In this document: positions 8,464-16,754 of the stretch, one piece after another
Numbering within the stretch: the first letter of the stretch is position 1
Layout of the letters: every line of letters starts with the position of its first letter
Assembly: GCA_028706405.1 (NCBI GenBank)
Contig: JAQWBM010000007.1
Span: forward strand, 1-64,000
Length of the DNA: 64,000 nt
Source: Eubacteriales bacterium
GTDB taxonomy: Bacteria; Bacillota; Clostridia; Peptostreptococcales; Anaerovoracaceae
Direction of reading: 5' to 3'
Translations under genes and position numbers: made by a program
Notes under the pieces: generated by a model
Databases searched by the model: none
What the model saw: only the letters and a program-made list of their open reading frames with translations
What the model was told of the DNA's origin: nothing

Positions 8464-9807
8464 GTAAATTTTGGAGGAGCCCTTCTGCAGCAAAGTTAAA
8501 ACACGGACCATCTCATCTACTTCTTCCCGGGTATTATAAAAGGCTATGGACGGGCGGATCGTGCTCTCCAATCCGAATCTTCTCAATATCGGCTGAGCAC
8601 AGTGGTGGCCTGTCCTGACTGCAATGCCTTCCTCGTTAAGGGCTTTACCTATCTCCGCATCCTCATATCCTTTTAAAATGAAGGACAGGATAGACGTCTT
8701 TTCTTCAGCTGTCCCGACAAGTGTCAGGCCGGGAATCGACAGCATCTTCTCTTGTGCATACTCCAGCAATGTGTGCTCATATAAAAAAATCTTTTCCTGT
8801 CCGATCGACATCACATATTTCAATGCGGCTCCCAATCCTATTGCGTCTCCGATGCTTCCCGTTCCCGCTTCAAACCTCACCGGCGGATCTTGATACCGGG
8901 TTTTTTCAAAGGTCACATCGTCTATCATATTACCTCCGCCCTGATATGGAGGCATCTCATGCAAAATTTCTGATCTTGCATAAAGAATGCCAATTCCTGT
9001 AGGTCCGTATATTTTATGTCCCGAAAACACATAGAAATCACATTCTAATTCCGTTACGTCTACTGCAAGATGAGAAACAGCCTGCGCGCCGTCTATCAAT
9101 ACCTTGGCTCCATAGCTGTGAGCCAGCCGTATCATATTCCTAACCGGCGTAACCGTTCCGACAGCATTTGAAACATGGGTTATTGATACCAGCTTCGTTT
9201 TTTCATTCAAAAGCTTTTCATATTCATCCAGAATAATCTGTCCCGTGTCGTCAACAGGGATTACTCGAAGGATAGCGCCGGTTTCCTTGCAGAGCATTTG
9301 CCAGGGAACGATGTTTGCATGATGCTCCAAATGAGAGATCAATATTTCTTCTCCCTTTCTGATGCTTTGCTTTCCATAGGTTTGCGCAATTAAATTGATC
9401 CCTTCTGTGGCACCTCTCACAAAAATGATTTCCTTCGGAGACGATGCATGAAGAAAACAGGAAACTATTTCCCGTGCAGACTCATAGGCGTCAGCAGCTT
9501 TTGCAGCCAGGGTGTGCGCTCCCCTGTGAACATTGGAATTCTCATGTAAATAATAATAATTGAGCCGTTCTATCATGCTCTTCGGTTTCTGTGTGGTAGC
9601 TGCATTGTCAAACCAAATCAATTGCTTTCCATTGATCTTTTCTGAAAGAATCGGAAAATCCTTACGTATTGTATGAACAGGAAAAGATTTATAATAATCT
9701 TTCTCGACGCTATGAGGGAAGCTTGTTTTTACCTCCCTGGTTTTATGTTCTGAATTTCTTTCTTTGATTAAAGGAACCTGCTGAAAGGTCCATTTATTTG
9801 TAATCAT
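8452..9807 (-). CDS. Cysteine desulfurase (SufS/CsdA type), predicted encapsulin cargo
   Basis: 451 residues from ATG 9807; a TTG at 9819 would add four residues. The PLP fold begins near residue 45 (DFPILSEKINGKQLIWFDNAATT). Visible active-site elements are LEHHANIVPW, DGAQAVSH, the PLP lysine in FSGHKIYGPTG, and the catalytic cysteine in RTGHHCAQP. It converts cysteine to alanine and transfers persulfide sulfur. The first ~42 residues (Lys/Glu/Ser-rich, no fold motif) are an extension beyond SufS. In known family 2A encapsulin systems such extensions direct the desulfurase into the shell. The gene start overlaps the shell gene's end by 14 bases, so the two are translationally coupled. No SufU, SufBCD or IscU lies nearby, so a sulfur-storage role is more likely than housekeeping Fe-S assembly. 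Confidence 0.93.
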   Translation of the reverse strand: MITNKWTFQQVPLIKERNSEHKTREVKTSFPHSVEKDYYKSFPVHTIRKDFPILSEKINGKQLIWFDNAATTQKPKSMIERLNYYYLHENSNVHRGAHTLAAKAADAYESAREIVSCFLHASSPKEIIFVRGATEGINLIAQTYGKQSIRKGEEILISHLEHHANIVPWQMLCKETGAILRVIPVDDTGQIILDEYEKLLNEKTKLVSITHVSNAVGTVTPVRNMIRLAHSYGAKVLIDGAQAVSHLAVDVTELECDFYVFSGHKIYGPTGIGILYARSEILHEMPPYQGGGNMIDDVTFEKTRYQDPPVRFEAGTGSIGDAIGLGAALKYVMSIGQEKIFLYEHTLLEYAQEKMLSIPGLTLVGTAEEKTSILSFILKGYEDAEIGKALNEEGIAVRTGHHCAQPILRRFGLESTIRPSIAFYNTREEVDEMVRVLTLLQKGSSKIYLHN

Positions 9808-10771
9808 AATAGTTTCCAATTTCTACATTTTCAAGTACACCAACCGCATCTCTTGACAGAATACAAACAGAGCTGTAAAGCAGGATCAAATACGAACCGA
9901 CGCCCTGATTACCGATCCCCATGAATCTTACTGATAGACCTTTTGATTGCTCGCCTTGTAAGCCCGCCTGAAAAAGTCCTATTGCACCCTGTTTTTCTTC
10001 CCCTGTTCTTATAAGCAGAATATTTGTCTTACCTGTCTGCCCTTTTGGATGCAGTTGCCCGTCAATGTGCAGTTTGTTGGTAGGAATCAGCGGTATCCCT
10101 CTCCAGGCTATAAAAGGGTTCCCCTGCAATACGACCGTTGCAGGTGGTACGCCCCTCCTTGTACATTCCCTCCCAAAGGCCGCTATCGCTCGCGGATGGG
10201 CCAGAAAAAAGGATGGCTCCTTCCAAACCGTTGCAATCAATTCATCCAAATCATCGGGTGTAGGGGGTCCGTTACGAGTTTGGATCCTCTGTGTGCTATC
10301 CGCATTTTTCAAGAGTCCGTAGTCAGTATTATTTATAATATCATGCTCTTGCCGCTCCCTTAACCATTCCACGCTTAAACGCAGCTGTTCCTCGCTTTGA
10401 TCTAAAGGTTTACTGTATATATCTGATACCTGTGTGCTGATTTTCACAATAGTTGATATGGGATTTAATATATATTCTCTTGGAGTCGTATCATAATCCA
10501 CATATCCCTCAGGAATGTATTCATAACCCACCTCTTTATTCAGAAGATCCAAAGGAAACTCTCTTTCCTTCACTTTGTTTAAACGCAAAATACCGTTTTC
10601 TAAAGGTTTCCATTCCAACAGCCTTGTCAGCCACCTGGGTGTAATAGATTCAAATTGAGGAGCGGTCTTTGTGAATTCAGCTAATTGATACGCCGCCTCT
10701 GATGTCAGGAAATCTGTCTTTGCTTTTTCTTCCAAATTATGTCTCTGCTCCGTTTCGTTATGTTCAGACAT
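9794..10771 (-). CDS. Family 2A encapsulin shell protein (SrpI-like)
   Basis: 325 residues. The sequence carries the hallmarks I know from SrpI/family 2A encapsulins: YDTTPREYILNPI, RERQEHDIINN, GPPTPDDLDEL, HPRAIAAFGRECTRRGVPP, GLSVRFMGI and the terminal VEIGNYYDYK. These proteins have the HK97 phage capsid fold and self-assemble into a closed protein nanocompartment. Residues 1-~85 form the variable N-terminal arm. The partner desulfurase overlaps its 3' end. AGAGGA lies about ten bases before ATG 10771. The gene is intact. Its direct neighbour on the other side, divergently oriented, is the cotJ spore-coat operon. Confidence 0.93.
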   Translation of the reverse strand: MSEHNETEQRHNLEEKAKTDFLTSEAAYQLAEFTKTAPQFESITPRWLTRLLEWKPLENGILRLNKVKEREFPLDLLNKEVGYEYIPEGYVDYDTTPREYILNPISTIVKISTQVSDIYSKPLDQSEEQLRLSVEWLRERQEHDIINNTDYGLLKNADSTQRIQTRNGPPTPDDLDELIATVWKEPSFFLAHPRAIAAFGRECTRRGVPPATVVLQGNPFIAWRGIPLIPTNKLHIDGQLHPKGQTGKTNILLIRTGEEKQGAIGLFQAGLQGEQSKGLSVRFMGIGNQGVGSYLILLYSSVCILSRDAVGVLENVEIGNYYDYK

Positions 10772-10877
10772 GTTATAATCATCCTCTCTGTTTTTCTTAT
10801 GTGCAGCTCATTTTATGCGGCAAACACTTGTATTCTTATTTAGTATGGTTAAATAGAAAAAAATTATTTAACGAATC

Positions 10878-10904
10878 ACACTTTTATCCCCGTCGCATAA
10901 TATA
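10878..10904 (+). promoter_or_regulatory. Candidate mother-cell sigma (SigK/SigE-like) promoter
   Basis: AC at 10878-10879, a 16-base spacer, then CATAATATA at 10896-10904 matches the AC-N16-CATANNNTA pattern of SigK promoters. It points toward cotJ but is ~390 bases upstream, with a terminator-like hairpin between them. It may belong to the broken cotJB copy. Motif match only. Confidence 0.3.
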
Positions 10905-10984
10905 TAGTATATGTTTGCTAATCTCCTCCAGCTTCATTAAATCTTTTCGACAACTTAATAAATATTTAACACCTCGAGTTTTTC

Positions 10985-11010
10985 GCGCCTGCAGCAATGC
11001 AGGCGCTTTT
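10985..11010 (+). terminator. Strong orphan hairpin with GCAA loop and T-run
   Basis: GCGCCTGCA, loop GCAA, TGCAGGCGC, then TTTT: a perfect nine-base-pair GC-rich stem in AT-rich surroundings. No intact plus-strand gene precedes it. It lies directly before the cotJB remnant, so it may be a relic carried in with the duplication. Confidence 0.6.
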
Positions 11011-11013
11011 AAA

Positions 11014-11188
11014 TCGGATCAAGAGGCTCTGTATTATTATCACACGAACAGAGAAATGCCGGATGCAGCCATTGACGAATATACGTCATGCTATGGTCCA
11101 CTGACCATGGACGCGGTATTATCAAAAAATAAATGGACCTGGATCAAAAACCCTGACCCCTAACCATGGGAAGCGGAGGCATAGATAT
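11014..11188 (+). pseudogene. Broken 3' copy of cotJB
   Basis: About 175 bases nearly identical to the 3' part of cotJB (11701-11867), from the DQEALYYYHTNREM region through SKNKWTW and on to the start region of cotJC (GGAGGCATAGATATG). The first ~30 codons of cotJB are missing. Several substitutions and a small insertion near the end create an early TAA at 11161. The copy lies upstream of cotJA, so it is not a simple in-place tandem. It has no start signal and is probably untranslated. Confidence 0.8.
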
Positions 11189-11293
11189 GTTTCGCAGACC
11201 CAAATTTGCAGCCGCATTTATTGGGAATCTTGCACCCTATTTTTTGAACGTCATAAGATGAAAGAAGAAATCTACGAAAGGAGATCTTTTACA

Positions 11294-11611
11294 TTGAATA
11301 ATATAGAAGTTCAAAACAAACTCGGCTGTTATCAAGAGCCTTATATCGGTATGCCTATCGGAAATTTAAGAGACTATGATTGTTATCGTTGTCCTGAGCC
11401 AGAGCATACAATGCCGGAATGTGCACAACCTGATTATATTGCACCCGAACGTGTTGAATCTGCCTGCAGTGCGGTCGATGCCTGCCCGCTGGCCATGGCT
11501 TATGTTCCCATGCAGCGCTGGCGTGATATTTATGAGCCTGCAAAAGCATTATCCAGAGGAACAATTTTTGCAGAGCTGGATTTGCCGTTTTTGGGAGGAG
11601 GTGCTCGTTAA
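11294..11611 (+). CDS. cotJA: Spore coat protein CotJA
   Basis: 105 residues if started at TTG 11294, which has AAAGGAG ten bases upstream; the in-frame ATG at 11258 has no ribosome site. The C-terminal half holds the CotJA signature AYVPMQRWRDIY and GTIFAELDLPF. The N-terminal half is Cys/Pro-rich (YRCPEPEHTMPECAQP). CotJA is a small protein of the spore coat, made in the mother cell in Bacillus. Its stop overlaps the cotJB start (TAATG). Confidence 0.9.
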   Translation: MNNIEVQNKLGCYQEPYIGMPIGNLRDYDCYRCPEPEHTMPECAQPDYIAPERVESACSAVDACPLAMAYVPMQRWRDIYEPAKALSRGTIFAELDLPFLGGGAR

Positions 11612-11862
11612 TGGATTCTCAGAAAGAATTATTGAACAAAATAAGGATACTTGAATTTGTATTACATGATACCGGCTTATATCTTGATACCCATCCGTTG
11701 GATCAAGAGGCTCTGCGTTATTATCGCACAAACAGAGAAATGCTGGATGCAGCCATTGACGAATATACGTCATACTACGGTCCACTGACCATGGACGCGG
11801 TATTATCAAAAAATAAATGGACCTGGATCGAAAAGCCCTGGCCATGGGAAGTGGAGGCATAG
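11611..11862 (+). CDS. cotJB: Spore coat protein CotJB
   Basis: 83 residues, matching the small CotJB family: NKIRILEFVLHDTGLYLDTHP and the Tyr-rich end EYTSYYGPL...WTWIEKPWPWE. GGGAGG precedes ATG 11611. Middle gene of cotJABC; two bases separate its stop from the cotJC start. A degenerate second copy of its 3' part lies upstream of cotJA. Confidence 0.92.
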   Translation: MDSQKELLNKIRILEFVLHDTGLYLDTHPLDQEALRYYRTNREMLDAAIDEYTSYYGPLTMDAVLSKNKWTWIEKPWPWEVEA

Positions 11863-11864
11863 AT

Positions 11865-12470
11865 ATGTGGACATATGAAAAGAAATTGCAGTATCCTGTT
11901 AATATTAGACGTCCTGATCCTGCGGCTGCTAAAGTGATCATCACTCAATACGGAGGACCGGACGGCGAATTGGGAGCATCCATGCGCTACCTTTCTCAGA
12001 GATACACCATGCCTTACAAGGAAGCTATCGGTGTATTGAACGATATAGGTACGGAGGAACTGGCACACCTGGAAATGGTCAGCACAATCGTGCATCAGCT
12101 GACAAGAAATATGACCATAGAACAGATCAAGGAATCGGGTTTTGATACCTACTTTGTTGACCACACTGCGGGGATCTATCCTGTGGCAGCATCCGGAGTG
12201 CCTTTCAATGCCGGGACTTTCCAGTCAAAGGGTGACGCTATCACTGACCTGGTGGAGGATATGGCAGCAGAACAGAAGGCGAGAACAACCTACGACAACA
12301 TTCTTCGTCTTGTTGACGATCCGGATGTAAGGGATCCGATTAAATTCCTTCGTGAACGTGAAATTGTCCATTTCCAAAGATTCGGCGAGGCTCTCCGTAT
12401 TGTTCAGGATAATCTGGATTCTAAAAATTTCTACGCATTTAACCCTGAATTCGATAGACCGAGACGATAA
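11865..12470 (+). CDS. cotJC: Spore coat protein CotJC (manganese-catalase family)
   Basis: 201 residues starting MWTYEKKLQYPVNIRRPD at ATG 11865; GGAGG lies eight bases upstream inside cotJB, which favours it over an upstream in-frame ATG. It belongs to the Mn-catalase/ferritin-like family. The metal-ligand helices appear as EELAHLEMV (ExxH) and REREIVHFQRFGEAL (ExxH), so catalase activity is plausible. In spores CotJC contributes to coat and H2O2 protection. The last helix pair is complete and the length is usual. A hairpin terminator follows. Confidence 0.95.
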   Translation: MWTYEKKLQYPVNIRRPDPAAAKVIITQYGGPDGELGASMRYLSQRYTMPYKEAIGVLNDIGTEELAHLEMVSTIVHQLTRNMTIEQIKESGFDTYFVDHTAGIYPVAASGVPFNAGTFQSKGDAITDLVEDMAAEQKARTTYDNILRLVDDPDVRDPIKFLREREIVHFQRFGEALRIVQDNLDSKNFYAFNPEFDRPRR

Positions 12471-12484
12471 AATAATACGTATAA

Positions 12485-12520
12485 TAATAAGCCACATACA
12501 AATGTTGGCTTATTATATTA
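12485..12520 (+). terminator. Hairpin after cotJABC
   Basis: TAATAAGCCA (12485-12494) pairs with TGGCTTATTA (12506-12515), followed by TATTA. It is AT-rich but perfect. No other gene lies in 12471-12621. Confidence 0.6.
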
Positions 12521-12621
12521 AGCCTTTGTAAACAATAAGTTAATTTATGGAAAATATATGACCTGTTAAGGTTGCGGTCTCCTTTTCTTATTCTTGTCTA
12601 CAAAATTAAAAATAATACACC

Positions 12622-13443
12622 TTAATCTATTATGGCACCTGCCGCGATCTTTGTCACAACATCCTTTTCGAAGTGAAATTCCAGATATAGATAGCCATTT
12701 CCTGATAGCCTGAACATATCCTCAGTATCATTGAGCATCTCTTGCTCCTGAGGGTCTATCTCTGGATACAGCTGAAGAATACGGTCTTTTGTGTCTCCAA
12801 TAGCAGCCTCTCTGAAGGTACGGACCGTAAACCCCGCATCTTTATCCGGCTTTGTTATTTCAACGCGAAATGGATATGTTAATCCCGATTCTTTATTCCA
12901 GGCGAAAAGAACAAATGCCCCATCATAGTATTCTTCAATCCACCAAGAGCCTGCCCAAACCTCATCAGTATATTTCTCTTCATGATCAACAGTTTCTCCG
13001 AAGGGGGATTTGTCAGGAGCCACCTCCCCTGTTTTATAGCTTTCTCGATTTATTATCAAGTTAAAATCCGCTGTGTTTGAATCCATCATGTCAATATTAT
13101 AGCTAGAAAATTGAAGCTCATTGTTATCGTCGTACCAGAATATAATATGGCTGAAATCATAGGTGCGGTTGCTGTATTTATCTCCGTATTCCTCGTTGAA
13201 CTTCTGCAAAATATGCTCCTCTGTGGTCCCAAGTTTTTTCAAATATTCCTCCTGAGTCAGGATTTTATTGGTGTTTTCGTCATAATAATATGACCCTGCA
13301 GAAGCAGGAGAATAAGCGCTTGGCTCGGCAGGATTTCCACTTTCTACCGGTGTTTCATAAATGATATTCAAGCGGCAGATCCCATCTATATTACTTATGT
13401 TGTAGTACTGCCTGCGGTGGAAGCGGCAAGAGCGGGACAGCAC
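12622..13443 (-). pseudogene. Uncharacterised secreted/lipoprotein-type gene, 5' end lost
   Basis: An open frame of 273 codons. I do not recognise the full protein. The last ~75 residues resemble the small repeat found in many Firmicute lipoproteins: IGDTKDRILQLYPEI followed by GYLYLEFHFEKDVVTKIAAG. The body is acidic and Trp/Tyr-rich (DEVWAGSWWIEEYYDG). The first ~15 codons are antisense to the neighbouring chemoreceptor remnant, and coding character begins near 13395. There is no signal peptide, no convincing start and no ribosome site. The natural 5' end therefore appears to have been replaced by the recombination that left the chemoreceptor fragment. Probably inactive. Confidence 0.55.
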
Positions 13444-13936
13444 GGAAAAGGCTTCGCAGTGGTTGCGGAAGAGGTTAGAAACCTTGCGGCAAGAAGCGCA
13501 GCGGCAGCCAAAGAAACCACAGACCTCATTGAAGGCTCCGTCAGCAAGGTCCAGGCGGGTACGAAAATCGCCAATGATACGGCAACCGCCCTGGAAGAGA
13601 TCGTGGAAGGAATAGAAAAATCGGCGAATTTTGTGGAGAGCATCGCGGAAGCGTCCAACTCACAAGCTTCGGGAATTGCCCAGATCAACAAAGGCATAGA
13701 GCAGGTCACCCTGGTCGTTCAGAACAATTCCGCCACAGCTGAGGAAAGCGCGGCGGCCAGCGAAAGAATTATCTGGACAAGCTGAACTTCTGAAAGAGAT
13801 GGTGGGACGATTCAGACTTGTCAAAGACAGTCTCGAAGACGTAGAAACCAGGCTGCTGGATAATTTGAATAACGGTCCAATAACAAGTACTGACCCCAAA
13901 AGCATGTTAAGCTTGGACGGATATGATAAATATTAG
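13409..13936 (+). pseudogene. Methyl-accepting chemotaxis protein remnant (C-terminal part, frameshifted)
   Basis: The frame opens abruptly at [20 protein letters not shown], the hairpin tip of an MCP signalling domain, and runs through [19 protein letters not shown] and later heptad helices. The usual preceding NILALNA is missing. Near 13764 one extra base shifts the frame (frame 1 ends at a TGA after 13785). The expected continuation [14 protein letters not shown] then reads on in the next frame to TAG 13934-13936. No sensor, membrane or HAMP part exists. It is GC-richer than the flanks. A terminator follows. Confidence 0.85.
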
Positions 13937-13991
13937 CATCTCGGCAACACAGATAACTGGTAAAAATGTTGAGCAATTACATTTGCAATTC

Positions 13992-14026
13992 GCAACTTGA
14001 CGCCATCCCGTCAAGTTGCTTCTTTT
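13992..14026 (+). terminator. Terminator of the chemoreceptor remnant
   Basis: GCAACTTGACG, loop CCATCC, CGTCAAGTTGC, then TTCTTTT. The perfect 11-base-pair stem is better preserved than the gene it served. Confidence 0.85.
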
Positions 14027-14127
14027 ATGCTGTAAATATCTGTGCTAAAATAAATTAAGAATGCTGAAACACCCAAATCGGCGAAGGAATGCGTTTATCG
14101 CCTTATTACACTTTACGGAGGGAATTT

Positions 14128-15549
14128 ATGGCTTTTGGTTTATTTAAAAAGAATGAAGTCGCAGATACCATTTTTATGGAAGGCAGAATTTACACACAGG
14201 ACTCAAATCTGCCGTGGGCCGAGGCCGTTGCCTGCAAGGACGGACGTATTATTGCCGTCGGCGACTATGAAGCTTTAAGAAGCTTTGAAGGGAAAAACAC
14301 TGAATTCGTGGATCTGGAGGGCGGTGTAATGCTTCCGGGATATATCGATACCTGTGGACATCCGGTTTTAAACGCCTTTGCCGATTCCTGCCTGTATTTA
14401 AAGCCTGGTAATTTGGAAAGTGTACTGGAACAGATTGCTGGCTATGCCGCCGAAAACGGCGAATCCCGCATTATCTTTGCATATGGCTATGACGAGAATA
14501 TATTAAATGATCAAGATCCGGAACAGACAAGAAAGTATCTTGACGAAATATCCTGCGACAAGCCGGTAGTGATCCTCGGAAACAGCGGATTCCACTGTTG
14601 GTTCAATACCTTCGCTTTGGAGATGGTAAAGACCGCCGCTGTTGAAGACGAGGTCGAGACGGTTTCGCTCCAATATTTGCTGAGCGTATTGGAGCCTGTT
14701 GATTTTGATACCATACCCGAACAGCTGCCTGCGGACATGCAAAAATATTCTAAAATGGGCTTTACCTCTGTTTTTGATTGTGGCGCTCCCGATTTCTTTG
14801 CGTCGATTTATCTGGGCATATTAGTAAATATATTCCATAAAAATATGATAAAACAAAGGTTTTACGGTTCTTTACCTGTAAATCGTGATGCGGACCCATC
14901 TTTGGTCATTAGGAAATTGGCGCAGTATAAAACAAATTGTGTTGAGCTCGATGCGCTTGTTAATTTTAACACCTTAAAGCTGGTCCTTGACCGAACTCCG
15001 GACAGTTATTCTCTTTCCAATGAAATTCTAAAAGCGCTTTGTATGGAGGCAGGGGATAAGGGTTTTAACATTCACATCGATGCAATCGGAAAAAATGCAG
15101 TATTTGAGGCGATTGAAGCAATAGAGGCCGTAAGCGCCGCAGGATACAGAAAGAGTTCTTTTACAATTGCGCTTGATGAGGTTATTCACTCTGAGGAATT
15201 GGCGGACACGAACTTCCGCCAGAATATCAATGAATCTCCCGGCACCTTTGATAAGCAGGATACGGATTGGCTCTGTATCAAAAATGCAAGGGATATAGAA
15301 GAAGCGATAGACACGCTGACGATCAATGCGGCGATACAGCTTGGCATCAGCGGTGGTTATGGTTCGATTGAAAAAGGTAAACATGCAGATTTTGTTATTT
15401 TTAATGAAAATCCGTTCGATGCGAATGATCTTTCCGAATTTAAAAAACTAACGCCTGCAATGACTATAATCGAAGACCGGATCGTATATGATGCGGAGAA
15501 TGACGACAGTGATCTATGGTATTCCATGCTGGCCTCACCCGAAGATTAA
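14128..15549 (+). CDS. Amidohydrolase family protein (YtcJ-like) with altered metal-site residues
   Basis: 473 residues from ATG 14128, chosen over 14089 because CGGAGGG lies five bases upstream. The N-terminal beta-sandwich (IFMEGRIYTQD...EAVACKDGRIIAVGD) and the TIM-barrel entry VMLPGYIDTCGHP match the amidohydrolase_3/YtcJ family; so do IHIDAIGKNAV and the end GSIEKGKHADFVIFNENPF. In active relatives the entry motif is DxHxH and the later motif is HAIGD. Here the first His is Cys (DTCGH) and the Asp is Lys (IGK), and the barrel is shorter than in typical ~530-residue homologues. It may not hydrolyse amides at all. Substrate unknown. It stands alone with its own terminator. Confidence 0.82.
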   Translation: MAFGLFKKNEVADTIFMEGRIYTQDSNLPWAEAVACKDGRIIAVGDYEALRSFEGKNTEFVDLEGGVMLPGYIDTCGHPVLNAFADSCLYLKPGNLESVLEQIAGYAAENGESRIIFAYGYDENILNDQDPEQTRKYLDEISCDKPVVILGNSGFHCWFNTFALEMVKTAAVEDEVETVSLQYLLSVLEPVDFDTIPEQLPADMQKYSKMGFTSVFDCGAPDFFASIYLGILVNIFHKNMIKQRFYGSLPVNRDADPSLVIRKLAQYKTNCVELDALVNFNTLKLVLDRTPDSYSLSNEILKALCMEAGDKGFNIHIDAIGKNAVFEAIEAIEAVSAAGYRKSSFTIALDEVIHSEELADTNFRQNINESPGTFDKQDTDWLCIKNARDIEEAIDTLTINAAIQLGISGGYGSIEKGKHADFVIFNENPFDANDLSEFKKLTPAMTIIEDRIVYDAENDDSDLWYSMLASPED

Positions 15550-15580
15550 CAGGATTGCAAAAAATAGGATGCCAAAAATA

Positions 15581-15648
15581 GGATCGGTACAAAAAAATAA
15601 CACCTCTCCGGGTGTATCCCCTTGAAACCGACCCTTTTTTCTTTTTTC
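15581..15648 (+). terminator. Terminator of the amidohydrolase gene
   Basis: GGATCGGT (15581-15588) pairs with ACCGACC (15627-15633), enclosing a small ACACC/GGTGT stem. TTTTTTCTTTTTT follows. It lies between convergent genes. Confidence 0.65.
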
Positions 15649-15676
15649 GTTACGGATGCTATGTTTTGACCCAGAG

Positions 15677-16597
15677 TCATTTTATCCAAAGCTTCTGGGG
15701 ATACAGACCTTTATCTTTCATGGATTGAAGCGCCCTTACCACCGAATCCTTGTCCTCCTTGTACGTAACTCCATGCCATCGATCCGACGATTTCAGCACT
15801 TTTATTTTCGCTTTTCCTTCACTGATAAGCTGATCCACAGCAAGGGGCAGAAGATATTCTGCTTTTAAAGGGTTATCATTTAATGCTTTTTCCAGAAATG
15901 CCGGGAATCCTTGTTCCATTTCTTTCATCATGCTGGGTGTAAACCCCCAAAAGTTCATAGATACCGTGGTTTCTTCCGGTACATCTGTCCAGTCGGTATC
16001 GTTCTCTGTATATTGTATCTTACCGCCGCGCCACATTATTTTTGTTCGCTCCGTAACTTTTGTCAGATATCCGTCTTTGGAGGTCTCGCAAACTCCTCTG
16101 GCTACATGTCCGTGCTCCGTCAATGTGTTTTTCAAAAGATAACCTATCATACTGTAACAGTATTGCTTACCATCCTCCGCTTTTTCCAAAAATTCGTACA
16201 TAGAGCGGAAGGCGCCGGATCCATAATAGTCATCCGCATTGATTACTGCAAAAGACCCGTCTACCTTGTCTCTGCAGCTCAATACTGCATGGCATGTACC
16301 CCAGGGCTTTACTCGTCCCTCCGGCACTGAATAACCGTCCGGCAAATCGTTTAAATCCTGGAAAGCATACTCTACCTCAATAAATCTTCCGGCTTTATCA
16401 TCAATAAGTGATCTGAAGTCCTCTTCCATTTCTTTTTTTATTATAAAAAGAACTTTTTTAAATCCTGCCATCACGGCATCGTATATGGAAAAGTCTATGA
16501 TAAGCTCACCTGCCGACCCAACCGGATCCATCTGCTTCAGCCCGCCGTATCTGCTTCCCATTCCGGCGGCCATAACGATTAATAATGGTTTTTTCAT
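15677..16597 (-). CDS. Sugar-phosphate nucleotidyltransferase family protein
   Basis: 306 residues. The Rossmann-like NTP-transferase start LLIVMAAGMGSRYGGLKQMDPVG is the nucleotide-binding loop (consensus AAGxGSRxGxxK). INADDYYG is the metal-binding Asp region. Such enzymes make NDP-sugars from NTP and sugar-1-phosphate. This subgroup is usually annotated only as nucleotidyltransferase, and I cannot assign the sugar. It is alone on the minus strand, facing the amidohydrolase gene. The AGGTGT region before ATG 16597 is a modest ribosome site. Confidence 0.85.
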   Translation of the reverse strand: MKKPLLIVMAAGMGSRYGGLKQMDPVGSAGELIIDFSIYDAVMAGFKKVLFIIKKEMEEDFRSLIDDKAGRFIEVEYAFQDLNDLPDGYSVPEGRVKPWGTCHAVLSCRDKVDGSFAVINADDYYGSGAFRSMYEFLEKAEDGKQYCYSMIGYLLKNTLTEHGHVARGVCETSKDGYLTKVTERTKIMWRGGKIQYTENDTDWTDVPEETTVSMNFWGFTPSMMKEMEQGFPAFLEKALNDNPLKAEYLLPLAVDQLISEGKAKIKVLKSSDRWHGVTYKEDKDSVVRALQSMKDKGLYPQKLWIK

Positions 16598-16754
16598 ATC
16601 ACATACACCTCTTTGTTTTCTTTTTCTTCAGTCCATGCTTCATATTATTTTACGACTTTGTTCAATATTATACCATGATTCGCGGATTTACAACCAATAA
16701 TCCTGTTGTATTCTTCTTCCGCAGCCGTATATAATGTTATATGATTATTTACTC

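Noticed and set aside
10702-11010. Plus-strand frame leading into the cotJB remnant, as a longer fusion protein
   Set aside because: Its first ~100 codons are antisense to the encapsulin start and promoter region; only the part from 11014 is real cotJB homology.
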